Below, one piece after another: positions 52,739-61,980 of a stretch of DNA of 64,000 bases. Within the stretch, counting starts at the first letter, position 1; the number at the start of each line of letters is the position of its first letter. The translations under genes and the position numbers were made by a program. Source of the DNA: Streptomyces odontomachi (GTDB lineage Bacteria > Actinomycetota > Actinomycetes > Streptomycetales > Streptomycetaceae). Below the pieces are notes generated by a model. That model did no database searches. It saw nothing but the letters and a program-made list of their open reading frames with translations, and was not told where the DNA came from. The stretch covers positions 124,001 to 188,000 of the forward strand of contig NZ_JAMJWG010000012.1 of assembly GCF_024435355.1 (NCBI RefSeq), given 5' to 3'.

Positions 52739-53401
52739 TCAGCCGTAGGCCCTGATGTCCGTGATCACCGAGAAGCCGACGCCGTACGCGCTCATCCCGC
52801 GCCCGTACGCGCCCAGGTGCACACCCGCTTCGGTGGATCCGGCCAGCACCCAGCCGTACTCGGACTCGCGGTAGCGGAACGGCGTCGGCTGGCCGTCCAC
52901 CGGGAGCGAGAGCACGGCCCAGTCGGGGCCGTGCAGGTCGTCGGCGAGCACCCAGGCGGTCTCGGTCTGCTGGTCCAGCCAGTCGTCGCGCAGGGTGTGG
53001 TCCATCTGGCCCGGCCAGGTCATGGTGAGCAGCCCGACGCCGGCGAGCCAGGCCGCCGAGGAGACCGAGGTGGCCTCCAGCACCCCCGATCCGTCCGCGC
53101 TGCGCCGTACGGGGTTGGCGGCTACGGTGACGACGACGGCGAACCGCTCTCTGTCGTCCCCGCTGCCCTCGCTGCGGACGAGGGGCTCGTCCCCGTGCCC
53201 GATCGAGCCGTGCTCCACGGAACCGTCCGCCGACGTGCCGACCTGCATCAGCCAACGCGGTCCGGTGAACGCCTCGTCCAGGCCGTACCAGGGGAACGTC
53301 GCCATGAGGAAGCCGTCGGCAGGGCGCCGGGCAGCCGTGGAAATGTCCGGTCCGCTGCGTGTCGTGGGCGACTGATCGCCCCATCGACTCGTCATTTCCA
53401 T
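52739..53401 (-). CDS. conserved hypothetical protein
   Basis: A 220-residue soluble protein with no known domain. Visible are a Ser/Thr-rich N-terminus, FPWYGLDEAFTGPRWL, a Trp-rich middle (TWPGQMDHTLRDDWLDQQTE) and a compact C-terminal half ending GFSVITDIRAYG. The ATG at 53401 has AAGGAGG 11 nt upstream, a long but usable gap; ATG 53395 is an alternative. It is convergent with mrp and upstream of tandem repeats. Function unknown. Confidence 0.6.
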   Translation of the reverse strand: MEMTSRWGDQSPTTRSGPDISTAARRPADGFLMATFPWYGLDEAFTGPRWLMQVGTSADGSVEHGSIGHGDEPLVRSEGSGDDRERFAVVVTVAANPVRRSADGSGVLEATSVSSAAWLAGVGLLTMTWPGQMDHTLRDDWLDQQTETAWVLADDLHGPDWAVLSLPVDGQPTPFRYRESEYGWVLAGSTEAGVHLGAYGRGMSAYGVGFSVITDIRAYG

Positions 53402-53724
53402 CTGGCCGCGTGCCTCCTTGTTCACGTTCGGAGCCCGGCGGCCCGCCCCTCTCGGGCGTTCCCCCGTCAGCTCCACACACCAACAAGGCAGAATAGCCAC
53501 CCGAAAGAGCTGATCAAGGAAAACCGGTCGGCCGGTGACCAGCTCACCCGGTCGCCGCCACGGACCGCCGCCGGCCGGGTCATAATGCCCCCCCCGATCA
53601 GCCGGGGCGCCTTCCCGAACGGTGGCTCGGGCGCGTCAACCGGCGACTCGGGACGTCAACCGGCGATTCGGAACGTCAACGGCGGCTACCTATGCCGTCG
53701 ACGGGCCGGGCCCGGTCCCAGGCC
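53402..53724. other. intergenic region with 20-bp tandem repeats
   Basis: A 323-bp region. CGTCAACCGGCGA(C/T)TCGG(G/A)A occurs at 53634-53653 and 53654-53673, with a partial third copy from 53674. It lies downstream of the tatB stop. No gene was seen. Confidence 0.55.
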
Positions 53725-54153
53725 TCAGGTGGCGTCGGCGTCGAACGGCGGGGGCTCGCCGTGATCCGGCTTCTTGGTCATGTCCACGCGTCCGCCTGAC
53801 CCGCCGGAGCCCGTGGCCCGGTCGTCGCCGCCGCGCCCGTGCACGGCGTCCGCGACGTCGGCCATCTCCTTCTTCAGGTCGAAGCCGTTGCGGAGTTCCT
53901 TGAGCCCGAGGTCCTCGTTGTCCAGCTGCTTGCGGATGAACGTCTTGGGGTTGAGGTCCTCGAACTCGAAGTCCTTGAACTCCGGCCCCAGCTCGTTGCG
54001 GATGTCCTGCTTGGCGCTCTCCGAGAACTCCCGGATCTTGCGGATGGTCCGCGAAATATCCTGGATGACCTTGGGTAGCTTGTCCGGACCGAAGACGAGC
54101 ACGGCGAGGACGATGAGCGTCACTACCTCAAGTGCGCCTATGTCATTGAACAC
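53725..54153 (-). CDS. tatB: Sec-independent translocase protein TatB
   Basis: A 142-residue TatB. One N-terminal transmembrane helix (LEVVTLIVLAVLVFGPDKLP) with the FGP hinge is followed by a long amphipathic helix (IQDISRTIRKIREFSES) and a polar tail. TatB is part of the twin-arginine translocase receptor. GTG 54153 has GAGGAG 7 nt upstream. It follows htrA in the sigma-anti-sigma-htrA-tatB order known from mycobacteria, but a terminator hairpin and an AT-rich segment in between suggest its own promoter. Confidence 0.92.
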   Translation of the reverse strand: MFNDIGALEVVTLIVLAVLVFGPDKLPKVIQDISRTIRKIREFSESAKQDIRNELGPEFKDFEFEDLNPKTFIRKQLDNEDLGLKELRNGFDLKKEMADVADAVHGRGGDDRATGSGGSGGRVDMTKKPDHGEPPPFDADAT

Positions 54154-54458
54154 CTTGCAGCTCCTCGCGATGTCCTCGGCCCGCTGGAGGTACCGCCCAC
54201 GCCCTCAGGGGTGGGGGAAGGTCGTCCATGGCGGTCGTCCGTGACAGCTCTTCTTCATGGTCTTCTGACAGCGTCTTCGGACCAGCTCCACGGTACCTGG
54301 GGAGCCGGCCAGTCCGGTACTGCCCCGGGCCTCGGCCCGGGGCAGGATCGCCACCACATTCTCGGATGATTCATAACTGAATCTCCGAATTTTCCGTTTC
54401 AGACACTTCAACTCTTGATTCCGTTATGCCGCCATAATGGCATGTGCGAACGCGCGTC
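54154..54458. other. htrA-tatB intergenic region with terminator and AT-rich segment
   Basis: This 305-bp gap contains CTGCCCCGGGCC/GGCCCGGGGCAG (54320-54345), a 12-bp stem probably ending htrA. Next to it is a markedly AT-rich stretch (54360-54440) that may contain the tatB promoter. Confidence 0.6.
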
Positions 54459-56771
54459 TCAGTCGCCCTTCTCGGTGCCCAGCACCAGCGTGACCTCGTG
54501 CGTCGAGCCGCCTCCAGCCGTGTCGCCCCCGTCGCCGGTGGCGTCGTGCCGCAGGGTCAGCTCCAGCTTGTCGCCGGGGCGGTGGGCACGGATCCGAACG
54601 ATGAGTTCCTCGGCCGAGTGCACAGGCACGCCGTCCACCTGGGTCACGACATCGCCGGCCCGGATGCCGGCCTGGTCGGCAGGGCCGCCCTCGGTCACCG
54701 CCGGGCCACCGCTGTTCCCCTGGTCGGCCACGCGGGCGCCGTCGCCGGAGTAGTCCATGTCGAGGGTGACACCGATCACGGGATGTGTGGCGCTGCCGGT
54801 GTTGATCAGCTCTTCGGCGACGCGCTTGGCCTGATTGACCGGGATGGCGAAGCCCAGGCCGATGGAGCCCGCCTGGCCGCCCTCGGAGCTCTCACCGCTG
54901 TCGGCGGAACGGATCGCGCTGTTGATGCCGATCACCCGCGCCTTGCTGTCGACCAGCGGGCCACCCGAGTTGCCCGGGTTTATCGGGGCGTCGGTCTGCA
55001 AGGCGTCCACGTAGCTGACGTCACTGCCGTCGCTGTCCTCGCTGCCCGCGGTGGTGATCGGACGCTCCTTGGCGCTGATGATCCCCGACGTCACCGTGTT
55101 GGCCAGGTCGAACGGGGCTCCGATCGCCACCACCGGGTCGCCCACCTGGACGTTGTCCGAGTTCCCCAGGGGCAACGGCTTGAGCCCCGAGACACCGGAG
55201 ACCTTGATCACGGCCAGGTCGTAGCCGCTGTCGTGGCCCACCACGCTGGCCTTCGCGGTCTGGCCGCCGCTGAACGTCACCGAGATCTCGCCGTGGGAAC
55301 CCGCGGGCTGTATGACGTGATTGTTGGTCAGGATGTGCCCCTTGCCGTCGAGCACGAACCCGGTGCCGGTGCCCGCCTCGGTGTCACCCCGGACGTGGAT
55401 CGTCACGACGCTCGGCAGTGCGCTGGCGGCGATCCCCGCGACGCTGCCCGGGGCCCGGTCCTTCGACTCCGCGCCGGCCTGCGGCAGCGTGATGTCCGAG
55501 TCGCCCGTGCGCTCCAGGTACGACCCGAGCGCGCCACCGATCAGCCCGGCCACCAGCGCCACGATCGTGAGCACGAGCACCGCGCTGCGGCGCCCACGCT
55601 TCGGATCCCGCGGTGCGGCCCCCGTCTGGTGCAGCGGCGCGGCCCACGGATCGTACGCGGGCCAGCGCCCGCCGGACATCACGTCCTGCTCCTCCGGCAC
55701 CCCGGCGGCCTGCGGATCCGCGAACCCGGGCGTTGCGCCGGGCGCATACGGGATCGCGGGGGCGGGTTGCGGTGCGCCGGGGTCCGGGAACTGGGCGGGT
55801 GGCGCCGCCCCCGGGTCCACGAACTGCTGCGGTCCGGGGGGCTGGGGCGGCGCGGCCGGGGCGTGTCCGGTTGGCGCTTGTCCCGTCGACAGGTGTCCGG
55901 TTGGCATGGGTCCGGTCGGGGCATGTCCGGTTGGTGTGTGTCCGGTCGAGGCGTGTCCCGCGGGTGCGTGTCCCGCCGGTGCCTGCGGCGGGACCGTGGC
56001 GTACGGCGCCGGGGCGGCGGGGGCGGCGCCGACCGGCACGCCGGTGTCGTACGACGGCGCCGGGCCGGGCACCGGTGCGCCGTGCGTGGTGGTCGTCGTC
56101 AGCTGCGGCGGGAGCGTGGTCCCCTGGGCGGGCGTCGCCCCGGGGTGCTGCACCGGGGGCGCCGGCGCCCAGGGCCCCGGCTCCCCGTACGGCGGGGTGC
56201 TGTACGGGTCGGGGTCGTGTACGGGGCGGGGGCGCTCCGCCGGGGCCGCGGGGGTTCCCGCCGCAGCTGCGGGGTTGTCCGGGACGTCCCGGGCACCGGC
56301 GGCTTCGTGTGCGTCCGTCGGGGCCGACGGAGCCGGCGGAGCCGGCGGGCCCACCAGGGCCGTGGAACCGGTCGCATCGGTCGCGCCGGTGGACTCGGCA
56401 GCATCCGCTGATTGGCTGGAAACCGCCGGTTCCGGTGCTGTCGCGGCACCGGTCGCGGTCTTGCTTGTCCCGGGTTCCCCGGTCCCGGACTCGTCGGTCC
56501 CGGACGCGTCGGTCCCGGATGCCTGGGTGCCGGACGCGACGGAGGTGGGCCGTGCCGGCGCCACGATGTAGTCCCCGGAGGCGTCCGGGGCTTCCGGGGC
56601 GTTCGAGGTGTGGATGTCCGGGGCGACCAGGGTGTCCGGAGTCGTCGGACCGTCCTGTGCCTCGGGCGGGCCGGAGGGTCCGGCGGGCCCGCTCCCCTGC
56701 GGGGCGTCGTCCGGCGCGCTCGGCCGGGGACGGCTCCACCACTTTGCTTTCGTGGGCTTCCCCTCGTTCAT
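54459..56771 (-). CDS. htrA: HtrA/DegP-like membrane serine protease with PDZ domain
   Basis: A 770-residue S1C protease. A very long cytoplasmic tail (1-390), rich in Pro/Ala/Gly and holding TGH(A/T)PTGHAP repeats, precedes one transmembrane helix (about 393-415). The extracytoplasmic protease has His in NNHVIQ (about 483), Asp in GYDLAVIKV (about 520) and Ser in NPGNSGGPL (about 601), then one PDZ domain (about 670-760). It degrades misfolded envelope proteins under the control of the upstream sigma factor. ATG 56771 follows GGGAG closely. A GH74 gene separates it from the anti-sigma gene, unlike the usual order. Confidence 0.92.
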   Translation of the reverse strand: MNEGKPTKAKWWSRPRPSAPDDAPQGSGPAGPSGPPEAQDGPTTPDTLVAPDIHTSNAPEAPDASGDYIVAPARPTSVASGTQASGTDASGTDESGTGEPGTSKTATGAATAPEPAVSSQSADAAESTGATDATGSTALVGPPAPPAPSAPTDAHEAAGARDVPDNPAAAAGTPAAPAERPRPVHDPDPYSTPPYGEPGPWAPAPPVQHPGATPAQGTTLPPQLTTTTTHGAPVPGPAPSYDTGVPVGAAPAAPAPYATVPPQAPAGHAPAGHASTGHTPTGHAPTGPMPTGHLSTGQAPTGHAPAAPPQPPGPQQFVDPGAAPPAQFPDPGAPQPAPAIPYAPGATPGFADPQAAGVPEEQDVMSGGRWPAYDPWAAPLHQTGAAPRDPKRGRRSAVLVLTIVALVAGLIGGALGSYLERTGDSDITLPQAGAESKDRAPGSVAGIAASALPSVVTIHVRGDTEAGTGTGFVLDGKGHILTNNHVIQPAGSHGEISVTFSGGQTAKASVVGHDSGYDLAVIKVSGVSGLKPLPLGNSDNVQVGDPVVAIGAPFDLANTVTSGIISAKERPITTAGSEDSDGSDVSYVDALQTDAPINPGNSGGPLVDSKARVIGINSAIRSADSGESSEGGQAGSIGLGFAIPVNQAKRVAEELINTGSATHPVIGVTLDMDYSGDGARVADQGNSGGPAVTEGGPADQAGIRAGDVVTQVDGVPVHSAEELIVRIRAHRPGDKLELTLRHDATGDGGDTAGGGSTHEVTLVLGTEKGD

Positions 56772-57105
56772 GATCTCCCCAGGGCCTGGCCTGCGGCACG
56801 GCTTCGGCCGGCCGCTCGGCGGTCACCGCTTAAGCGACTGCGGACGCCGCGCGCGGGCGAAGCCGCGCGGCATATCCACGCAGGATTCAATCAGGTCCGC
56901 GCCACCCATCGGTACGTCCCTGGTCCGGACCTCGCCCTGACCTCGATCCGGACCTCGTCCCGACCTCGCCTGGTCCTCGTCCTGCCCGCCGCCCACGACC
57001 AGTTCGACCCGCGGCGTGCGCCGGTGCACACGCCACGGGTCACTGGTACGGGCTCATCCGCCACGGGTCACACGGTCGGTGTGACCACCTCGCGGTGACA
57101 GGAAC
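56772..57105. other. region between the GH74 gene and htrA
   Basis: A 334-bp gap. GGTCACAC (57066-57073) and GTGTGACC (57079-57086) form a terminator for the GH74 gene. GGACCTCG-type direct repeats occur around 56930-56985, and CGCCACGGGTCAC is repeated near 57030-57070. It presumably also holds the htrA promoter. Confidence 0.5.
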
Positions 57106-59445
57106 TCAGCCCGCGATGTCGCCGTACTGGATGCCGCGGCCGTTGGTCGCGACGTACACCCGCCCGTACACGCGCGGGTCTCCGGTGATGGCGGCGCCGG
57201 TCCAGCCCCACTGGTGCTGGTCGTCGTTGATGCGCTGCCAGGTCGCGCCGGCGTCGTCGGAGCGGAAGATGCCGCGCACGCCGCCGATCTTGGCGCTGGT
57301 GTAGAGCGCCGGATAGGTCTTGCCGGGTGCCGCCTTGCCCAGGCCGATGGCGTCCGCCGCGTCCACCCCGCTGACCTTGGTGAACGTGGCCCCGGAGTCG
57401 GTGGAGTGCCACAGGCCGTAGGTGGCGTCGTCCGCGCCGCCGGCCAGCCAGACGTCACCCGCCGTGCCGGGAACGGCCGTCATGCGCACCTTGCCGCTCG
57501 ACGGGAGGCCGGACGCGGACGTGGCGGTGAAGCTCGCGCCACCGTTGGTGCTGACGTAGAACTTTCCGGCGCTGAAGCCGTAGAACACGGACGCGTCGGT
57601 CCGGTCGGCCTCCACCGTGGCTCCGTTCGGGATGCCGCTGGCGGCCGTCCAGGAGCTGCCGTAGTCGGTGGAGCGGTAGACGCCGGTGCCCTCCGGGCTC
57701 CACACCACCGCACTGGCGTTGGCCGCGATGGCGACGGTGCCGCCGCCGGTCACGCCGGACGGCTCGCTGCCCTGCCACCAGTTGTTGCCGCCGTCGGTGG
57801 AGAACCCGATGCGGTGCACGGCGGTGTCGTCGGAGTTGCCGACCCGCACGATGGTCGCGGGGGTGGACTCGGCGTAGTCGAGGCTGGTGGTGGAGTCCAG
57901 CGTCGGCTGCGTGAACATCAGGGACGGGACGGTGTCCAGGTCCTTGTGCACGAAGCCGCCGATGTCGCCGAGGGCGCTGATCAGCGGGGCGCCGGACGGC
58001 GGGCTGATGAGGTCCTGGACCGCGGTCTCCTCGAGTCCCTTCACCATCGGCTTGATGGTGATCTTCCCGCCGCTGTCCCAGGTGGTGAGGTTCTCGGTGC
58101 CGAACAGGGTGGCACCGGTCCCGTACATCATCCGGTTGGAGTCGAACGGGTCGATCTCCAGCGACTCCGTCATCCAGCCGAGCTTCGGCGTGGTCTCGGG
58201 CGGCTGCGGGTTGGCGCCGAAGGACAGCCAGGGCACCGAGGAGGTGTCGAGGGTGTAGCGGAAGCTGCGGTCCGGGTAGCTCGTCCAGTTCCACGCCTGG
58301 GTCCAGGTCGCACCGTTGTCGGTGCTCCGCCAGATCAGGGTGTCCGGCCACCAGGAGCTGTAGCCGGTGGCCATCAGGGTGCCGGGGTGCTGCCGGTCCA
58401 CGCTCAGGCCGCTGAACCCGTAGTAGTCGTCGTCGCCGGTCGCCGGGCTGACGTTGGTCCACTCGCCGGTGGCCGTGGCGTAGCGCCACACCTCGCCCTT
58501 GGCACCGTCGTACGGGCCGCCGGTGTCGCTCGTGGCCAGGTACAGATAGCCGTTCTTCTCGTCCAGGACGCCCTTGTGGGCGATGTAGCCGGTGGGCTGC
58601 CCGGCGATCCGCTCCCAGCTCGAACCGCCGTCGGTGGTGCGGTAGACGGTGTTCTGCTTGTCCGCGACGCCCACGTAGAAGGTCTTGGTGGCGCCGCTGG
58701 ACGCAGTGCCGGAGCTCTTGTCGAACGTCACCCAGATCACGCCCTGGTTGTCGCTGGCGTAACCGGTGGTGTCGCTCGGGTCCTGCGCGTAGTTGCCCAC
58801 GTTGGGGAAGTTGGCCACCTGGGACCAGGTCGCGCCCGAGTCGGTGCTCCTCCACAGGCCCTTGCCGCTGGGGGCACCGAAGTACAGGACCTTGTCGTCG
58901 TTCGGGTCGACGGCCAGGCGCTCACCCATGCCCCGGCCGGGCATATTGCCGCCGATCTTGAACGGCAGCGTGGTGGACTTCCAGCTGTCGCCACGGTCGC
59001 CGGAGCGCAGGATGGCGCCGTTGCCGGGGTCCCAGTCATTGGTGTAACTGCCGACGGCCGCGTAGACGTTGTCCGGGTTCACGGGGTCGCTGGCCAGGCT
59101 CGCCACGCCGGTCCAGCCCCAGTGGTCCCAGTCCACCCAGTCGAGCAGCGGCTTCCACTGCTTGCCGGACTCGTCCCAGCGGTAGGCGCCGCCGACGTCG
59201 GTCCGCGCGTAGACCAGGTCGGGCTCCTTCTGGTTGAACACGATGCCGGGAACGAATCCGCCCCCGTCGATCCGCACGTTCTTCCACGTGTACGCGGCAT
59301 CCGCTGCGGTCGCCGAGGCCGCTGCCCCCTTGGGCGTCGCCGCCGCGGCCGATGCCGCGGTGGTGGGCGTGGCCACCAGGCCCACGAGGCAGGCGGCAAC
59401 CACCGCCAATGTTGCCGTCAGCGCACCGACGGGTCTCCTTCGCAT
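57106..59445 (-). CDS. secreted GH74 xyloglucanase/endoglucanase
   Basis: A 779-residue secreted glycoside hydrolase family 74 enzyme that cuts the glucan backbone of xyloglucan. A signal peptide (ALTATLAVVAACLVGLVATP) is followed by two seven-bladed beta-propellers built from repeats such as RSTDSGATWSQ and YRSTDYGSSW. The two catalytic aspartates are expected in ARTDVGGAYRW (about residue 84) and ALGDIGGF (about 492). There is no carbohydrate-binding module. ATG 59445 has GAGAGGAAG six nt upstream. A perfect CebR operator lies 48 bp upstream, so it should be induced by cello-oligosaccharides. It interrupts the anti-sigma-htrA gene pair. Confidence 0.93.
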   Translation of the reverse strand: MRRRPVGALTATLAVVAACLVGLVATPTTAASAAAATPKGAAASATAADAAYTWKNVRIDGGGFVPGIVFNQKEPDLVYARTDVGGAYRWDESGKQWKPLLDWVDWDHWGWTGVASLASDPVNPDNVYAAVGSYTNDWDPGNGAILRSGDRGDSWKSTTLPFKIGGNMPGRGMGERLAVDPNDDKVLYFGAPSGKGLWRSTDSGATWSQVANFPNVGNYAQDPSDTTGYASDNQGVIWVTFDKSSGTASSGATKTFYVGVADKQNTVYRTTDGGSSWERIAGQPTGYIAHKGVLDEKNGYLYLATSDTGGPYDGAKGEVWRYATATGEWTNVSPATGDDDYYGFSGLSVDRQHPGTLMATGYSSWWPDTLIWRSTDNGATWTQAWNWTSYPDRSFRYTLDTSSVPWLSFGANPQPPETTPKLGWMTESLEIDPFDSNRMMYGTGATLFGTENLTTWDSGGKITIKPMVKGLEETAVQDLISPPSGAPLISALGDIGGFVHKDLDTVPSLMFTQPTLDSTTSLDYAESTPATIVRVGNSDDTAVHRIGFSTDGGNNWWQGSEPSGVTGGGTVAIAANASAVVWSPEGTGVYRSTDYGSSWTAASGIPNGATVEADRTDASVFYGFSAGKFYVSTNGGASFTATSASGLPSSGKVRMTAVPGTAGDVWLAGGADDATYGLWHSTDSGATFTKVSGVDAADAIGLGKAAPGKTYPALYTSAKIGGVRGIFRSDDAGATWQRINDDQHQWGWTGAAITGDPRVYGRVYVATNGRGIQYGDIAG

Positions 59446-60199
59446 GGGTCTCTTCCTCTCCGAGCCGTCCGATTCTCCAGACCAATCAGGAATGGGAGCG
59501 CTCCCATAGCATGTTCAACGGTGGATGCTAGCCGGTTGGTCGGGCCATGGAAACCCAAGGGACTTGAATTCCCGGGAGGTTGTTGTTCTGCCTGGTCGCA
59601 CCAGGGGCGGCGGCGATTCGCCCGGGCGGGACCGGGGTGCGGGCACGGGGTCGAACCGGGTCGGACCGCGGGCCGCGACGGGTGTCGAATTCGACGGCGA
59701 ATCGACAAATTGGTCGGACCTCTTGGCGGCGAAAGTCGAAACGGCTTGGTGGATTCGGCCTTGGGGTGAGCGGGTTCGGCCCTGGGGTGAGGAGGTTTCG
59801 GCCCTGGGGTGAGGAGTGGGGGCGCTCGGAGTCTTCGGCGCTGCGGGGCTCCGGGTCTTCGAGGCTCCGGCGTTTGAGGGCTTTGACGCGCCGGCTCACT
59901 GGCGCACCGGGGCTCCGGCCCTTCGGGCTTCGACGTCCCGTCCCTCTGGCCGTCTGGCTCACGGGCCCTTCGGGGCTTCGGGGCTTCGGAACTCCGGGTC
60001 TTTGGCGCGATGGCTCACCGGCGCGCCAGCGCCCCGCCGCTCCGGATCTTGGTACGGGAACGTCACCGAGGGTTCGACGCGGTGGGCCCGGGCGCTTACC
60101 GTGCCGCGGTGGCGTGCTCCGGCCCGTGCCCGTGCCCGGACTCGGGCTCGGGGCTTCGGGGCCGGGGCACGGTGCTCGGGCCGCAGCCCCGCTCCAGGT
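59446..60199. repeat. 754-bp gene-free repetitive region
   Basis: TTCGGCC(T/C)TGGGGTGAG units are repeated three times at 59754-59774, 59775-59796 and 59797-59817. Downstream are imperfect GGCTTCG and GGCTCAC(T/C)GGCGC repeats to about 60060. Open frames here have no coding character. It separates the GH74 gene from the anti-sigma gene. Confidence 0.55.
59493..59506. promoter_or_regulatory. CebR operator (TGGGAGCGCTCCCA)
   Basis: This exact 14-bp palindrome is the known binding site of CebR, the LacI-type repressor of cellobiose and cello-oligosaccharide use in Streptomyces. It lies 48 bp before the GH74 start codon, in promoter position. Confidence 0.88.
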
Positions 60200-61090
60200 C
60201 TACGGAGTGGCCGTGTCCGTGACCCAGGACGCGTATGGCGTGCTGGTGGACGTGGGGGTCGCCTGTATCAGGGGGGCGTAGGGGGCGGCGCCGAATGAGG
60301 TGACGGGGATCTCGGAGGACGCCGCGGCTCCGCCGTGGGGTGTGGGGACGCTGGGGAGCAGGGGGGCGTTGGCCGCGATCGGGGTGACCGATTGCGGGAG
60401 CGTGCCGCGGCTGTCTGCGCTGCGTGCCACGGACGTACCGTTCCTGCGGCGCGCAGCGTCGGCCGCCGCGGCGGGTCCGACGGTGCGCAGCGGCGTGGCA
60501 TTGCTCGGCACTGCGCCTCCCGTGCTGCCGGCGGCTGTGGGTACGCCGGTGGAGAGCCCCCCGAGCGCCATGGCGGCCAGCGAGACGGCACCGGCGGCCA
60601 CGAAGGCGAAGCGTCGGCCGCGTGATGCGGCGGAGCGCTCCGCTTCCTGCCGGCTCACGTCGTGGATACGGAAGCCGCGCTCGCTGTCGGGGAGCACAGG
60701 GGTGTGGGGACCGGACGGGCCGTAGCCGAAGGGGGCGCGCGGCTTCGGGCGGAGCGGCAGCCTTGCTGCGGCGTCGCCGGTCATCCGGAAGACGCCGGTG
60801 CCGCCGAGTCCCTCGCCGCGAAACGGGTCGGAGTCGTCGCCGGCGTCGCCGTCACCGGCGGGCAGGCCTTGGAGGCGGGCGAGCAGGCTTGCGGAGGGCG
60901 GCGGTGGTGCCGTCTCGGCGAAGACACTCTTGAGGCGCCGCTGCGCGTCGGCCTCGGCCTTGCACTTCGGGCAGGTCGCGAGGTGCGCGAGGACCCGCTC
61001 ACGGGCGTCATGACCGAGTTCGCCGTCCACCAGGGCGGCGAGCCGGTCGCCGAGATGCTGTTCGACGGGTGTCGGCTGTGATCCACTCAC
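60200..61090 (-). CDS. rseA: zinc-finger anti-sigma factor (RseA type)
   Basis: A 296-residue anti-sigma factor. The N-terminal ZAS motif HLATCPKC (His-x3-Cys-x2-Cys), preceded by DGELGHDARERV, binds the ECF sigma factor. One transmembrane helix is present (about 163-181, FVAAGAVSLAAMALGG), and the extracytoplasmic tail is Ala/Thr/Pro-rich. It should hold the sigma factor inactive until envelope stress. GTG 61090 overlaps the sigma-gene stop (GTGA), giving coupled, stoichiometric synthesis. The mycobacterial counterpart is Rv1222. Confidence 0.9.
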   Translation of the reverse strand: MSGSQPTPVEQHLGDRLAALVDGELGHDARERVLAHLATCPKCKAEADAQRRLKSVFAETAPPPPSASLLARLQGLPAGDGDAGDDSDPFRGEGLGGTGVFRMTGDAAARLPLRPKPRAPFGYGPSGPHTPVLPDSERGFRIHDVSRQEAERSAASRGRRFAFVAAGAVSLAAMALGGLSTGVPTAAGSTGGAVPSNATPLRTVGPAAAADAARRRNGTSVARSADSRGTLPQSVTPIAANAPLLPSVPTPHGGAAASSEIPVTSFGAAPYAPLIQATPTSTSTPYASWVTDTATP

Positions 61091-61854
61091 GCGCTGGCGC
61101 CCCCTCCGGATGCGGGGCTGACGGTGGCGAGCCCCCGACGCTCGGCACGGGCTTCAGGCGACCGGTGCGAGAGGGCCTTGCGCAGCTGTGAACGGCCGCG
61201 GTGGATACGACTGCGGACCGTGCCCAGCTTGACGCCGAGGGTGGCGGCGATCTCCTCGTACGACAGGCCCTCGATGTCGCAGAGCACGACGGCGGCGCGG
61301 AACTCGGGCGCCAGGGTGTCGAGCGCCTGCTGGACGTCCGCGTCGAAGTGGGTGTCCTGGAAGATCTGCTGCGGGGATGGCTCGCGGCTGGGCAGCCGCT
61401 CCGCGGCGTCCTCTCCGAGCTGGTCGAAGCGGATGCGCTGCTTGCGGCGGACCATGTCCAGGAAGAGGTTGGTCGTGATGCGGTGCAGCCAGCCCTCGAA
61501 GGTGCCGGGGGTGTAGGTCGACAGCGAGCGGAAGACGCGGACGAAGACTTCCTGGGTGAGGTCTTCGGCGTCGTGCTGGTTACCGGTGAGTCGGTAGGCG
61601 AGGCGGTAGACCCGGCCGCTGTGCGTGCTGACGATCTCCTCCCAGGTGGGAGGCGTCCACGCCTGCGAGTCCGCGTCGGCGGCAAAGGTCGCGGTCTGTG
61701 CGGATTCGGTGGAGTGGAAACGGTCAGCGTTCTTGGTCACGGATCTCGGCTCATCTGACGTCCCGAGGAGTCGCCGTAGCACTCCCCTCCGGTCGCCAGT
61801 CGTAGCCGCACCTCCCCTATCGGCTCTGGCGGTGTCCAGTAGAGCCCCTACCAT
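61087..61854 (-). CDS. sigE: ECF RNA polymerase sigma factor (mycobacterial SigE-like)
   Basis: A 255-residue ECF sigma factor. Region 2 is clear in VYRLAYRLTGNQHDAEDLTQ and GWLHRITTNLFLDMVRRKQR. Region 4 contains LDTLAPEFRAAVVLCDIEGL and EEIAATLGVKLGTVRSRIHR. The first 65 residues are an extension as in mycobacterial SigE. It drives envelope-stress genes, and its targets here probably include htrA. The ATG at 61854 has GAGG five nt upstream, and a candidate autoregulated promoter precedes it. The symbol follows the Mtb orthologue, not S. coelicolor SigE. Confidence 0.92.
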   Translation of the reverse strand: MVGALLDTARADRGGAATTGDRRGVLRRLLGTSDEPRSVTKNADRFHSTESAQTATFAADADSQAWTPPTWEEIVSTHSGRVYRLAYRLTGNQHDAEDLTQEVFVRVFRSLSTYTPGTFEGWLHRITTNLFLDMVRRKQRIRFDQLGEDAAERLPSREPSPQQIFQDTHFDADVQQALDTLAPEFRAAVVLCDIEGLSYEEIAATLGVKLGTVRSRIHRGRSQLRKALSHRSPEARAERRGLATVSPASGGGASA

Positions 61855-61890
61855 AACCACCTCGCCCGTTAGCTCCGGATAAGTGTTTTT

Positions 61891-61915
61891 ACCGAGATTT
61901 GCCTGTCGGCTTTCC
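61891..61915 (-). promoter_or_regulatory. candidate autoregulated ECF promoter of the sigma gene
   Basis: On the minus strand GGAAA (61911-61915) is followed after 16 bp by CGGT (61891-61894), loosely matching the GGAAC...CGTT form of ECF promoters. Weak evidence by eye only. Confidence 0.3.
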
Positions 61916-61949
61916 GTTACGCACTGCGGCCGCCTCGCCCTCCCTCCCC

Positions 61950-61980
61950 CACTGCCTTGAGGGCATGGGAGGTGCCCCCA
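61950..61980. repeat. third copy of the 31-nt dispersed repeat
   Basis: CACTGCCTTGAGGGCATGGG... closely matches the tandem pair at 39233-39294. It is followed by GCCCACCGCCGCCCT, as at 39295. Confidence 0.7.

Noticed and set aside
57214..59769. 851-residue open frame on the plus strand
   Set aside because: Antisense to the GH74 gene. No conserved motif is visible and the GH74 frame is clearly real.
59580..60298. Several open frames in the repeat-rich region after the GH74 gene
   Set aside because: Composition follows the DNA repeats and no frame shows coding bias or a ribosome site.
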